The notes: generated from the letters alone by a model not told the origin. A stretch of 64,000 nt of DNA from Candidatus Villigracilis propinquus (GCA_016714565.1 JADKDM010000005.1:171176-235175), one strand, 5' to 3'. Shown: positions 1-10,210, counted from the first letter of the stretch. Program-made: numbers and translations.

Positions 1-2
1 GT

Positions 3-320
3 GAATACGGCCCGCAGATCATTGTCATCAAACGCGGGGCGCTGGGACAGTTGGTGTATGACGCGGCGGGACATCATCGCTATGAAGTGCCTGCCTATCA
101 ATCCCGCATCGCGGACCCAACCGGTGCGGGCGATGCATTCTGCGGCGGATTCCTGGCTGGCTTCCAAAAGACGAATGACCCGCTCATGGCAGCCTTGCAT
201 GGAAGCGTCTCCGCTTCGTTGAAAATGGAAGGCAGCGGTCCCTTCTACCCGTTGGACGTTATGCCCGGCCTCGCTGCGGCACGCTTATTTTCATTGAGAG
301 AATTTGCAAGAGAAGTTTAA
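3..320 (+). CDS. PfkB-family sugar kinase, C-terminal part (5' end outside window)
   Basis: The reading frame is open from the window edge, so only the last ~105 residues are present. They contain the PfkB signature 2, DPTGAGDAFCGGF, in which the GAGD aspartate is the catalytic base that activates the sugar hydroxyl and the glycines form the anion hole. The family phosphorylates sugars or nucleosides with ATP in the cytoplasm; the substrate cannot be told from this fragment. The protein ends shortly after the final helix, as is usual. It is followed by a palindromic repeat and then by an M20 peptidase in the same direction. Confidence 0.85.
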   Translation, partial: EYGPQIIVIKRGALGQLVYDAAGHHRYEVPAYQSRIADPTGAGDAFCGGFLAGFQKTNDPLMAALHGSVSASLKMEGSGPFYPLDVMPGLAAARLFSLREFAREV

Positions 321-332
321 GTGCGTAAAAAG

Positions 333-370
333 GGTCTCGATACGCTCGCATAGACGCTCGCTACTCGACC
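333..370. repeat. Imperfect palindrome, GGTCTCGATACG family
   Basis: GGTCTCGATACGCTCG at the left edge is mirrored by CGCTCGCTACTCGACC at the right edge, so the 38 bases can fold into a hairpin. Two related palindromes with GGTGGTCGAG/GACCACC arms lie at 54388-54430 and 54456-54503. No T-run follows, so a simple terminator is unlikely; a REP-like interspersed element fits better. Confidence 0.7.
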
Positions 371-402
371 AACGCATGCATTACATACCTATGGATTAAC
401 TA

Positions 403-1545
403 ATGACACTCACAGATCGAGTCCTCGAACTTGCAATTCAAATTCAGCAGATCCCTGCGCCGACATTTTCAGAAGGTCCGCGCGGCGAGTTTGTGCGCGA
501 TCTTTTTCTCAAGGAAAAATTGAAAGATGTTTCGATGGATTCGCTGGGGAATGTGTTTGCGCGGCTGCCCGGGAAACAGAAAAAAGCCAAAGAGTTGATC
601 GTATCTGCCCATTTGGACACTGTTTTTCCGCCGAGTATCAACTTGCAGGTTAGGAAAGAAGCGGAGCGCGTCTTCGCCCCGGGCATTGGAGATAACTCCC
701 TCGGCGTCGCGGCGTTGTTCGGCATCCTTTGGTCGCTGCGTGAAAGGGACGTGATGCTCACGCATGATGTCTGGTTCGTGGCGAATGTGGGCGAGGAGGG
801 GCTTGGCGACCTGCGCGGGATGCGCGGCGTGGTGGAGCGTTTCGGCGCGGACGTCCTCGGTTATCTCGTGCTGGAAGGACTCGCGCTTGGGCATGTCTAT
901 CATAAGGCCATTGGCGTGAAGCGCTATCGCATCATGGCAAAGACGGCGGGCGGACATTCGTGGTCGGATTACGGCCAGCCCTCGGCGGTGCATGAACTGG
1001 CTTCGCTGGTGACGCAGTTGACGGCGTTCCGTTTGCCGCGTGAGCCGCGCACCACGATGAATGTCGGCACGATCAGCGGCGGGACGGGCATCAATGTGCT
1101 GGCGGCGGAAGCCAAATGTGAATTGGACTTGCGCTCGGAAGACCCGAAGGCGTTGACCAAACTTGTCCATCAGGTGGAGGATTTGTTGATCAACGCGAGC
1201 CGCGAAGGTGTGAAGATAACAGCCGAGGTGATCGGTGAACGCCCCGCAGGGGAGATCTCCGTTGAACATCCGTTTGTGCAGCTTGCCGTGGACTGTACCC
1301 ATGAACAGGGCTTGGATGCCATCCTCACCGCTGGTTCCACGGATGCGAACATCCCGCTGAGCGAGAATATCCCCGCCGTGGTGATGGGAATCACGACCGG
1401 CGGCGGCGCGCATACGGTGAATGAATTTATTGATGTGAAGCCGATCGAGTTGGGGATGAACGGGGTGGTGCGGTTTGTGGAGAGGGTGGGGAGTAGAAGT
1501 AAGTGGGAAGTAAAAAGTGAGAAGTGGGGGATATTAGCGATTTGA
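403..1545 (+). CDS. M20-family metallopeptidase (peptidase T/dipeptidase-like)
   Basis: Zinc-dependent peptidase or deacylase of 380 residues, the usual M20 length. Visible metal-site motifs are SAHLDTVF (His70, Asp72), GIGDNSLG (bridging Asp97), the general-base pair NVGEEGLGD (Glu131/132), LVLEG near 157, and a C-terminal GGGAHTVNEF (His337). A dimerisation insert lies between about 175 and 290. The ATG at 403 begins the conserved N-terminal helix; no strong ribosome-binding site is seen. The last ~19 residues (after FVERVG) are encoded by a repeated GTGAGAAGT-type word found in intergenic gaps elsewhere, so the tail is probably an acquired extension. Exact substrate is not predictable. Confidence 0.85.
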   Translation: MTLTDRVLELAIQIQQIPAPTFSEGPRGEFVRDLFLKEKLKDVSMDSLGNVFARLPGKQKKAKELIVSAHLDTVFPPSINLQVRKEAERVFAPGIGDNSLGVAALFGILWSLRERDVMLTHDVWFVANVGEEGLGDLRGMRGVVERFGADVLGYLVLEGLALGHVYHKAIGVKRYRIMAKTAGGHSWSDYGQPSAVHELASLVTQLTAFRLPREPRTTMNVGTISGGTGINVLAAEAKCELDLRSEDPKALTKLVHQVEDLLINASREGVKITAEVIGERPAGEISVEHPFVQLAVDCTHEQGLDAILTAGSTDANIPLSENIPAVVMGITTGGGAHTVNEFIDVKPIELGMNGVVRFVERVGSRSKWEVKSEKWGILAI

Positions 1546-1552
1546 TTCAGAC

Positions 1553-2545
1553 TTACTCACACATGATGGTCACAAAATTCGCGTTGTAAATGGTCGCAGG
1601 CCCGTGGATGGAGACCAACTGAAAGGTTGTGTTATCAACATATCCCGCCACCATGCCGGTGGGGACGAGGATGGTGAAGGAATCACTGGTGCTCATCATC
1701 TGCCAGGACAGGAATTGCGAGTCGAATTTCCATAGCGCGGGAGTTCCGCCGAACAGGCTTGCTGCGTCCGATGCTGCAACGGGACATGCGGCTGGGCCGG
1801 GTCCGCGGCGGGTATCGGCCACGGTTTCGGGCAGGTTCAGCAGGGAGGGCTGTGCGCTGTCTGGGATGAGGTTGAGTAGATTGCCGAGCGAAGAGGGTTG
1901 ATTCACCACTGGAACAGGCGTGGGGGTTACCAAACCCAAAAGAACGGGAAGCCTGCCGCTGGCAACCAGCCAGCTTCCAACGGCAAGCGTGACCAGCAGA
2001 ATGGAAATTCCGGTCACGATCATGAATTTTTCACTTTGCTTTTGGATGTCCCGCTCCGCCATCTTTGTCAATCTGGAAAGGATGACGTCCGCCTGTCTTT
2101 GGGTGGCACCCGCTTTTTTTAGCGTGGATTGAACTGCTTGTGGTTTTTCACCCAGTTGGTACATGCGCTGTGCGCGCTCCCAAACTTCCTTGTCAGTGAA
2201 GGAGTTGACGGGAGGGGCATCAAAGGCAACATTCATTTCGGGCAGCGGTATCTTTTTGACGATCGTGCTGATTTCCGCAACATCCACCCAATGGTTATAA
2301 AGGGATGGGTCTGTGGATTCGTATTTATCGGAGATGTATTTGACATGTACAAGCCGGCCCCCATCTTCCACTTCAAAGGATATTTCACAGCTCGCGCAAT
2401 TTAGATAATCTGGAAAGTTGGGCAGGTGGACGGATTTCAGTCTCTGCGCTCCGCAGGCCGGACATTTTCCGTTTGAAGCCCAGGCATCGGGAATTTCCCA
2501 TTTGGGCTTCGGAGTTTGTGAGGGGTGATTGACTTGGCTTCCCAT
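1553..2545 (-). CDS. Zinc-ribbon, single-pass membrane protein of unknown function
   Basis: The ATG at 2545 (MGSQVNHPSQ) is preferred over an upstream one at 2650 because the intervening codons look like non-coding sequence. From the N-terminus there is a zinc ribbon (CPAC near 27-30 and CASC ~20 residues later), a short helical segment rich in charged residues, one hydrophobic helix at about 175-195 (IVTGISILLVTLAVGSWLVA), a Pro/Thr linker (TPTPVPVV) and a C-terminal domain of ~120 residues likely outside the membrane. No catalytic motif is seen. It faces the M20 gene tail to tail with a 7-base gap. Confidence 0.6.
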   Translation of the reverse strand: MGSQVNHPSQTPKPKWEIPDAWASNGKCPACGAQRLKSVHLPNFPDYLNCASCEISFEVEDGGRLVHVKYISDKYESTDPSLYNHWVDVAEISTIVKKIPLPEMNVAFDAPPVNSFTDKEVWERAQRMYQLGEKPQAVQSTLKKAGATQRQADVILSRLTKMAERDIQKQSEKFMIVTGISILLVTLAVGSWLVASGRLPVLLGLVTPTPVPVVNQPSSLGNLLNLIPDSAQPSLLNLPETVADTRRGPGPAACPVAASDAASLFGGTPALWKFDSQFLSWQMMSTSDSFTILVPTGMVAGYVDNTTFQLVSIHGPATIYNANFVTIMCE

Positions 2546-2710
2546 AATAATAAAATTGTATCGCTCCAGTTTACGCTGAATCCTTACAATACCCAAACAG
2601 GCTATCAAACAATTAAGGGAAAGATGGTCGAAAATAAATGTTGCTTCCATTGCTTCACCTCGGAAGTCTCACACTGTCCACTGATAACTGCTCACTTCAC
2701 TGCCCCCACG

Positions 2711-4423
2711 TCATTTCAACCCCAACACCTCAAACACCTCTATCGGCTGGGTTTTGCCTTTTACGCTCATGTCTGCGTGAGGTTTGGCTTCCACTTCTTT
2801 CTTCACACGATCGTAGGCATCCCTGCTGATGAGGATTTGGGTCTTTGCAGAGTTTTCCTGAATCCGTTTGGCGGTGTTCACACTGTCGCTGATGGCGGTG
2901 TATTCGAGGCGTTTCTCGGTGCCGATCAAACCGAGGACGGCATCACCGTAATGAATGCCAACGCCAAAGGCGAGGTGCGAGTCCACGGGAAGTTCTTTGT
3001 ATAAATTCTCCACAGATTCGCGGATGGCAAGCGCGGTCTTGACGGCGCGCAGGGTATGGTCGGGTTGGGGCACGGGCGCATTGAACCAGGCCATGATGGC
3101 ATCGCCCATGAACTTGTCAATGGTGCCTTCCTGCGCGAGCACGGCTTCGGCCATCGCGGCGAGGTAGCGGTTCAAAATGAAAACCAATTTTTCAGGAGCG
3201 AGGCTTTCGCTGTAGGTGGTGAACCCGCGGATGTCTGCGAAGAGCACGGTGATGTTGGTGCGTTTGCCGCCGAGCTGCAGGCTGTTCGGGTCCAGTTGTT
3301 CGATGACGGCGGGGGAGACCATGCGCTCAAAGAGACGGCGCTGCGCTTCCAACTTCTTTCGTTCTGTGAGGTCGTCGAGGACAATTGCCACGCCTTGAGT
3401 TTTCTGTCCTGCATCCTTGAGCGGCGAGAGGTTCAAGCGCCAGTCCACATTGCCGCGGTTCGGAAGGAAGTGGCTGATCTCAAGATCTACAATGGCTTTG
3501 TCGGTGTCGCGGACTTCTGTCAGATGCGGGCCAAGCTCACTCGAAACAGAGGCAAGCGTCTCGTTAAGATAATGACCGATGATGTCAATCGAGGCGGCGC
3601 CGAGGATATTTTCCGCAGCTTTGTTGGCAAGCGTCACCTTGTATTGAACATCCGCAGTGATCACGCCGCTGGCAATGGATGCAAAGACGTTGTCCATCAG
3701 GTTCTTGAGCGCGGTCACTTCTTCAAGAGTTTGTTTGAGCGAGGAGAACAGGCGCGCGTTTTCAATGGCAACGGCGGCCTGGTTCGCAAACGCGCCGAGC
3801 AGGTCGCGTTCGGTTTCCGCAAAGATGCCGGTGCGGATGCGGTTATCGGCATAGATGACGCCGATGAGTTCGTTTTTCACTTTGAGGGGTACGCATAAAA
3901 TGGAGCGCAGGTTGAATGCCACGATGCTTTCCTGCCCTAAAAAGCGCTGGTCTTCCTGTGCGTTGGTGGTGACGATGGCTTCGCCGGTGTCGATCACGCG
4001 CTGCACAACCGTGCGGCTGACATTCTTCTCGGACGAATTGATGGATTCCATTTCCCAATTGCGCCCCATGCGAATGGTCATTTCATTGTTTTCATCGCGC
4101 AGCATGAGAAAGCCGCGTTCGGCTTTGGTCAGGCGCACGATGTTATCCATCACGATACGCAGCACTTCATCGAGTTCGAGGGAGGAATTGATGACCTGCC
4201 CCACATCTGCGAGCGCCAGCATATTGCTGTTCTCACGTTGAAAGGCTTCCATCTTTTCTGCAATTTGAGCCAGCGACGATTGCAGGTTATTAAGATCTTC
4301 AACTGTGTTTTTGGGGAGTTTTAATTTATTCGCTTCCAATTCAGCACGAATCTTGCCCGCTTGAGCACTGAGGGTTAGCAATTGATCGTGAACTGATCTT
4401 GGGCGTGTTTGTTCAGAATTCAT
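2711..4423 (-). CDS. GAF-PAS class III adenylate/guanylate cyclase
   Basis: A cytoplasmic protein of ~570 residues with an N-terminal coiled coil, a GAF domain (about 55-215), a PAS domain (about 230-350) and a C-terminal class III cyclase domain starting at TNITVLFADIRGFTT. Both metal-binding aspartates are visible, FADIRGF and GDAIMAWF, and the transition-state region is SDSVNTAKRI. It should convert ATP (or GTP) to a cyclic nucleotide in response to a ligand or redox signal sensed by GAF/PAS. The first possible start is TTG at 4435; the ATG at 4423 (MNSEQTRPR) is preferred. A second cyclase lies at 46101-47135. Confidence 0.85.
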   Translation of the reverse strand: MNSEQTRPRSVHDQLLTLSAQAGKIRAELEANKLKLPKNTVEDLNNLQSSLAQIAEKMEAFQRENSNMLALADVGQVINSSLELDEVLRIVMDNIVRLTKAERGFLMLRDENNEMTIRMGRNWEMESINSSEKNVSRTVVQRVIDTGEAIVTTNAQEDQRFLGQESIVAFNLRSILCVPLKVKNELIGVIYADNRIRTGIFAETERDLLGAFANQAAVAIENARLFSSLKQTLEEVTALKNLMDNVFASIASGVITADVQYKVTLANKAAENILGAASIDIIGHYLNETLASVSSELGPHLTEVRDTDKAIVDLEISHFLPNRGNVDWRLNLSPLKDAGQKTQGVAIVLDDLTERKKLEAQRRLFERMVSPAVIEQLDPNSLQLGGKRTNITVLFADIRGFTTYSESLAPEKLVFILNRYLAAMAEAVLAQEGTIDKFMGDAIMAWFNAPVPQPDHTLRAVKTALAIRESVENLYKELPVDSHLAFGVGIHYGDAVLGLIGTEKRLEYTAISDSVNTAKRIQENSAKTQILISRDAYDRVKKEVEAKPHADMSVKGKTQPIEVFEVLGLK

Positions 4424-4467
4424 AAAGGATACCAATTAGATGTTGAGAAAGTTTCTCGCCTGTTCTT

Positions 4468-6799
4468 CTAATTGTATCCTAAGATGAAGATTTTTAGACG
4501 CGTATATACGGTTTTGTAAAGAATGTCCCATGCCGCAATGCGGGCGAAGCCGATATTGCCGTTCCGCTTTGTGAACAGAGAGGCTTGATATTCGCGCAGC
4601 AGGGTTTCCACCGATCCGGATGCGTCGGGATGAGTTCCCGAAGGATGCCGGCTCGCTCCTTGGGGTGATGTATGCGGGTTGCTTCGCGTTCATCCAACGC
4701 AGGCTGATGTTGATGCTGTGAAAATATTTTGAATGGGGCTGAGAGCGCTCCACAGAGTCCAACGGGTGAGCCATGCGGGAGTCTCCCATCCGTTGCGCTC
4801 CACCACGTTCTTGAGGATGGCGGAGGTTTGTATATTGGGGGCAAAGCGTCTTTTCAGCAGGAAACCGGTCAGGGAACAACAGGCCGGCGTGCCCGCAATG
4901 CTGAGTTCGATGATCTGCACGCGTGTGGGAAAACCGCTGGTTTGCAGTTCAAGCGGTATCGGGGTTTGCGGTTCCTCCTGTGCAAGCGCATCCAACTCGG
5001 GTTGATTGTCGAGCGCATCCAGATTGATGACAGGCTTTTCCTCCCGCGCCACCGGACGGTTCACAGGGTCCTGGTTGCCTGTCGGTTCAAACTCGATCCA
5101 GCCATAGCCGGGAAAATATACTTCGGGCCAGGCGTGCGCATCCTTTTCGCGCACGGTGAAAAAGGTGTTTTGTAAATTGGGTTCGCCCTGCGCAAAACCC
5201 ACTGCCAACCTCGCTGGAATTCCAATGGAGCGCAGCATCAACACTTCTGCGCTGGCGTAATAATTGCAAAAGCCTTGTTTGCTTTCAAATAAGGAAGTAG
5301 TCCAACGGATCTTCAGTGCCTTCGGGAAAGGAAACGACGGTCACATATTCAATATTTGTTCGCAGGTACTCTGTGATGGCCGCTGCCTGGTCATATGGAT
5401 TTTCAAGATCGGCAGTGATGTCAGATGCAAGCGCCTGAATGCGCGGCGAAAAATCCGCGGGCAGCTGTAAATATTTTTCGGTTACCCATTCGGGATATTC
5501 AGTACCGGCTTCCTGCAATTCAGGGATGATGGGATTGGCGAGCATGGCATTGGTGTGATAGGTTTCCCCCGCTTCCAAATACGGCGACGCCTGCAGCGCC
5601 ACGATATCCATTTTCTCATCCTCGGCATTTTCCCCCGGAATGACGGCATGAGCGATGACGGCCGGGTGACTGGTCCACACAGGCTGCGCCGCCGAATACA
5701 GGATGGTCTGTCCTTTTAAATAAACGCTGAAGGAAAAATTCAAGTTGAAACGCTGTTCCGTGTCAGCGATGTTGAAATCGCCATCCTGCGGAGCGTATTC
5801 TGTGTTCTCCAGTTCAGAGGTCTGCCACCGGTTCTCTTCAAACCGGTCATACACGCGCCCGCGCCAGTACAGGCGTGGAAAATCCTTCGCGGCAAGCGGG
5901 GTGTACACCAGAAATGCGATCGCGTCGCTTTGCTTGGCGCGAGTCCCCAAGGCAAGTACGTTGCGGTAAAAATCACTGGAGGGGACATTGTCCTTCTTTA
6001 CCGCAGCGAACATGTTATCCATCTGCTCGTTCTTTGAAAACCAGCTTGCGGAAACCTTCTGCCACGCTTTTCTGGCATTCGCATTGTATGGCAGGGTGTA
6101 GGGGACAGTCCACACCACCAGGATCAACGCCGCCGCACAGACCATGATGATGTTGTTCATGTCCATGCTGCTCTCCGCCGAGACTTGCACTCGTTGCTCC
6201 CTCCATTTGACCTGGTCAACGATGTATTTTATGCGTCCCAGCAATAGCAGCGCTGAGAACAGGTACGCGCCGAACAGCCAGCTGTAATCGCGGGTGGTGT
6301 AATGATTCAGGTAAATAATGAACATCAATACCCCGCCCGGTACTGTGGCAGCCAGCGCGTTGGCATGGCGTGTCAATTGGTATCCGCTGAGGAGCGCGGT
6401 GAACCAATATGGGATAAATAGCAGCGCCAAAAAGATCAATGGGTCTTTGACAGGCCTGCCGGCTGCAAATTCACTCATGCCGGTCAGCAGCCTGCCTGCC
6501 AGGATCAAAAGCCTATCCCCCAGGTAGGATTTTTCCTTTGGAAAATCAATATAGCCGAACCATTGCCAGATAAAAACAACCAGCATGTATCCAATGGATA
6601 GAAATATTACGCCGCGTTTTTGAAATTTACTTTGCCCCAAGGCCAACCCAACGATCAGCCCCAGCAGTGCCACATTGAGGACATGCCCAAGTCCCTCAGA
6701 CCAGTCCGTGGTTTGCAGCCGCCAAGCCGAAAAAATGATCATCAAAAATAAAAAGATGGCGGATGGAAGATCCCACCAGCGTGCTCGTGATTTTTCCAT
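4468..6799 (-). pseudogene. TgpA-like membrane transglutaminase protein, disrupted by about four indels
   Basis: The first ~500 residues read openly (start MEKSRARWWDL at 6799) and contain about six membrane helices followed by an extracytoplasmic region and the start of a transglutaminase fold. Near 5288 an extra base ends the frame at DYFLI; shifting frame restores ESKQGFCNYYASAEV with the catalytic cysteine, then DAHAWPEVYF with the histidine. Near 4715, 4650 and 4622 further single-base shifts are needed to recover the conserved C-terminal helical region (LSPIQ, INISLRWMNA, ERAGILRELIPT, ETLLREYQASLF) up to a stop at 4468. All family motifs survive in one frame or another, so sequence error is as likely as real decay. 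The function of this family outside peptidoglycan-linked or polyglutamate chemistry is poorly known. Confidence 0.75.
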
Positions 6800-6870
6800 T
6801 CGATGAGTGTACAATAAAGGGCGCGTGTTCGTCAATTGCGAAGCGCTAAAAAACCCTACTGGAGGACTAT

Positions 6871-7867
6871 ATGCAGACCCTTATTGACGCCGGCATTGCC
6901 TTTATTATCGGGCTTCAAGGCTTGGGGGATTGGTTGACCATTCCCATGCAATTTTTCAGTTACCTCGGCACAGAAGATTTCTTTTTCCTCGTTCTGCCTC
7001 TCATTTATTGGAGCATTGACTCTGCGCTTGGTTTGCGGGTGGGGCTTATCCTTGTAACAAGCAACATGTTCAACTATATGGGCAAACTGCTTTTGCAGGT
7101 CCGCGCCCGTATTGGGTGAGTTCGCACGTCCGTGCATTATGGTCTGAAACCAGCTTTGGGATTCCGTCGGGCCATGCTCAAAATGCCATGAGTGTTTGGG
7201 GCATCATTGCTGCCTATCGCAAACAAACCTGGGTGTGGGTGGCTGCTATCTTCCTCATCTTTTTATCGGCTTTTCACGTCTGTATCTTGGCGCGCACTTT
7301 CCGCATGATGTTTTGCTTGGCTGGGTCATAGGCGCGGTGCTCGTATGGGCGTTCTCTCGTTTTTGGGACCCTATTGCCGCCTGGCTTGGTACACAGACCT
7401 TCGCACAGCAGACGGTGATCGCGTTCATCGTTTCGATGATCTTTGTCGTGCTGGGGATGTTGGTCGTCTCGCTGCGGAATGGATATCAAGTGCCTGCACT
7501 GTGGATCGATAATGCGCTTCTTGCCGGGGACGTGATGCCTGCTCCGGTGGACCCGAACGGAGTCTTCACCTCAGCCGGGACGGTCTTTGGGCTGGGCTTT
7601 GGTCTCGCGTGGATCGTGTCACTCGGAGGGTATCAGGCCACAGGTCCGGTTTGGATGCGCGCTCTTCGTTATGTCATCGGCCTGGTCGGCATCCTTATCC
7701 TATGGATGGGGTTGGGACAGGTATTCCCTCGCGGTGATGGTTTGCTTGTGTATTCATTGCGCTTCATCCGCTATGCGTTGGTGGGGTGGTGGGTGACAGG
7801 CGGCGCGCCTTGGCTGTTTATTCGTTTCAAGATAGTTGAAGACGGCAGACATAAATCTTCAATCTGA
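6871..7867 (+). pseudogene. PAP2-superfamily membrane phosphatase, disrupted by two frameshifts
   Basis: The protein is recovered by reading frame 1 to about 7095, frame 3 to about 7270, and frame 2 to the stop at 7867. The three PAP2 motifs are intact across the breaks: a K(x6)RP-type motif ending GPRPYW, the PSGH motif (GIPSGHAQNA) and SRLYLGAHFPHD with the catalytic histidine. Several hydrophobic helices follow. Such enzymes remove phosphate from lipid phosphates (phosphatidate, undecaprenyl diphosphate) at the outer face of the membrane. The start ATG at 6871 follows a GGAGGA ribosome-binding site. Divergent to the transglutaminase gene. Confidence 0.8.
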
Positions 7868-7968
7868 TATAATGTTGGCTCAATCAAGAAATTCAAATTA
7901 ATTCTATGCTTCATAGTGCGGGTTCTTTGTTGGCGCGCTATTGATCAGGCAGGTAATCAGGTTTCTAG

Positions 7969-10191
7969 ATGACGCTCGAAAAAGACACACTCCTTCATAA
8001 TCGTTATCGGATCGTTGATATTCTCGGCCAGGGCGGCATGGGGTCTGTATACCGCGCCGTGGATGAAAACCTTGGGGTTCAAATTGCGCTCAAGGAGAAT
8101 CTTTTTACAACGGATGAGTACGCGCGTCAGTTCCGTTTGGAAGCGGTGATCCTTGCGAACCTAAGGCACCCGAACCTGCCGCGTGTTTCAGACCACATCG
8201 TATTGGGCGATCAGGGTCAATACCTCGTCATGGATTTCATCGAAGGGGAAGATCTGCGTTTCCGTATGGAACGCCTTGGCATGCTCACGGAAGATGATGC
8301 AGTTCATATTGGCGCAGCCATCTGTGATGCGCTCACTTATTTACACTCCCGCAAGCCCCCCATTCTTCATCGCGATATTAAACCCGGCAATGTCAAGATC
8401 ACGCCGGATGGTCACATCTTTTTGGTGGACTTTGGCCTGGCGAAGGTATATCAAAACGCAAGCCAGGCCACCACAACCGGCGCGCGCGCCATGACCCCGG
8501 GCTATTCACCTCCCGAACAATATGGAACGGCGCGCACAGATCCACGCACGGATATTTATTCGCTCGGCGCCACGTTATATGCCGCGCTGTGCGGGATCAT
8601 CCCTGAAGATGGGCTTGCCCGTGCCATGGATAACGCGCAGCTCACCCCGCTGCGAAAGCGTAATTCAAAAGTATCCCGTCGTTTGGCGGCATCCATTGAG
8701 AAAGCCATGGCGGTTGATCCGAGTGACCGCTTTCAGACTGCGGAAGATTTCAAGAAGGCGTTGTTGGGTGCCAAATCCAAAACGCAGCAAATTCCGGGAA
8801 GCTATACAGTAGTTCCACCTCCTTTGGATGCCTTCCCGCCGAAGCAGATGGATGAATCTGCCGCCAACCCCATTAAGGAAAAGACCCCGGTGCGCCCAGC
8901 CATGGGACCGGTTCCCTCCCCGACCACAGTGGAAGAAGATCAACCCTTCGTGTCTCCGCTGAAAAGGCAGAAGGAACGCGAACGCAAACGCCGCAATGCT
9001 CTTGTGCGTTTCTTTTTCTTGTTGTTGTTTTTGCTTGTATTAAGCGTGCCGTTTTTTGCACCGGCAATATTGCCTGCAAACGTGCGCGGTATGATTCCGT
9101 TCCTGCCCCCAACCAATACAGCAACCAGCATGGCGACGCCCACTGCGCCGCTTCCCACGAGTACCATTCTTCCCACAGCAACTTCCACGATTGTTCCCAC
9201 TGCAACTAAAAAGCCGCCCACAGCCACCGCAACCATCGGACTTACCAATACTTCGATTCCTGGCGCGGTTGAAACCGGTTTGCCGACCGAAACAGCTCTT
9301 CCCAGCCTGCCCGTCACAATAGGCGGGGGAGCAAACCAGATCGCGTTTGCGTCAAACCGCTCGGGAATTCCGCAGATCTATTTGCTCGACCTTGCGGTAA
9401 ACGGCGCCACCCAGATCACCAACATGCCCAACGGCGCCTGCCAGCCATCCTGGTCGCCGGATGGATTGAGGCTGGTTTTCATTTCTCCCTGCAAAGGCAT
9501 GGATGACATTTACTTCAACGCCAGCTTGTATATCATCAATGCAGATGGCACAGGCCTGACGCCTGTCCCGCCCAGCACTGGTGGCGACTTTGATCCTGCC
9601 TGGTCTCCCGATGGCAAGACGATTGCCTTTACCTCGCTGCGCACCGGTCAAATGGAAATTTTCACAGTCAGCGTAGATGATCTTTCAAATATCACCCAGA
9701 TCACCAAAGGCGCCGCAAAAGTTGAGGCTCGCCAACCGTCCTGGTCGCCGGATGGTTCGCAACTCATTTACACAGTGAAGCGAGTCGGTGTGTATCAGAT
9801 CTGGATGATGGATGCCAATGGTGAAAACCCCGTGCAGATCGTTCGCAGCGGGCAGGCATACAATGATTATCTCCCTGCATGGTCGCCCAATGGCGAGGTG
9901 ATCATCTTCAACCAACGCTGTGCAACTACATTCTGCAACCCCTATTTGATCACTGTTTCCTCCATAGACCGCTCAGGATCACAGGGCAAGCGGATGCAGA
10001 TTAATGTGGTCACCATTGAAAATGTGCATTACTCCCCCGATGGTTTCTACCTCACGTATGAAGGAGTTGTGGAAGATAACAATGTGGATATTTTCTACAT
10101 GACAACCGCAGGCGGCGGTCGTGAAAGAATCACCACCGACCCCGAGGATGACTTTCATGCTGTGTGGCGTCCCGCTGTTGCAGCGCCATAA
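7969..10191 (+). CDS. Ser/Thr protein kinase with extracellular TolB-like beta-propeller
   Basis: A Hanks-type kinase domain occupies residues 10-270: glycine loop GQGGMGSVY (21-29), Lys42, catalytic ILHRDIKPGN (Asp136) and VDFGLAK (Asp154). A basic linker and one membrane helix (RFFFLLLFLLVLSVPFF, near 345-365) lead to a Thr/Pro-rich stretch and then a C-terminal domain of about six PD40/TolB-like blades marked by repeats such as SWSPDG and AWSPDG. The architecture implies an outside sensor or scaffold coupled to cytoplasmic phosphorylation. It starts with ATG at 7969 and is followed by a terminator. Confidence 0.9.
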   Translation: MTLEKDTLLHNRYRIVDILGQGGMGSVYRAVDENLGVQIALKENLFTTDEYARQFRLEAVILANLRHPNLPRVSDHIVLGDQGQYLVMDFIEGEDLRFRMERLGMLTEDDAVHIGAAICDALTYLHSRKPPILHRDIKPGNVKITPDGHIFLVDFGLAKVYQNASQATTTGARAMTPGYSPPEQYGTARTDPRTDIYSLGATLYAALCGIIPEDGLARAMDNAQLTPLRKRNSKVSRRLAASIEKAMAVDPSDRFQTAEDFKKALLGAKSKTQQIPGSYTVVPPPLDAFPPKQMDESAANPIKEKTPVRPAMGPVPSPTTVEEDQPFVSPLKRQKERERKRRNALVRFFFLLLFLLVLSVPFFAPAILPANVRGMIPFLPPTNTATSMATPTAPLPTSTILPTATSTIVPTATKKPPTATATIGLTNTSIPGAVETGLPTETALPSLPVTIGGGANQIAFASNRSGIPQIYLLDLAVNGATQITNMPNGACQPSWSPDGLRLVFISPCKGMDDIYFNASLYIINADGTGLTPVPPSTGGDFDPAWSPDGKTIAFTSLRTGQMEIFTVSVDDLSNITQITKGAAKVEARQPSWSPDGSQLIYTVKRVGVYQIWMMDANGENPVQIVRSGQAYNDYLPAWSPNGEVIIFNQRCATTFCNPYLITVSSIDRSGSQGKRMQINVVTIENVHYSPDGFYLTYEGVVEDNNVDIFYMTTAGGGRERITTDPEDDFHAVWRPAVAAP

Positions 10192-10210
10192 TAACAAATC
10201 GATCAAAAGA

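Noticed and set aside
469..1413. 314-residue minus-strand frame opposite the M20 peptidase
   Set aside because: It is the shadow of a GC-rich real gene in the opposite frame; composition is His/Arg-rich and no motif is seen.
3056..3898. 280-residue plus-strand frame opposite the GAF-PAS-cyclase
   Set aside because: Antisense shadow; the cyclase motifs on the minus strand are unambiguous.
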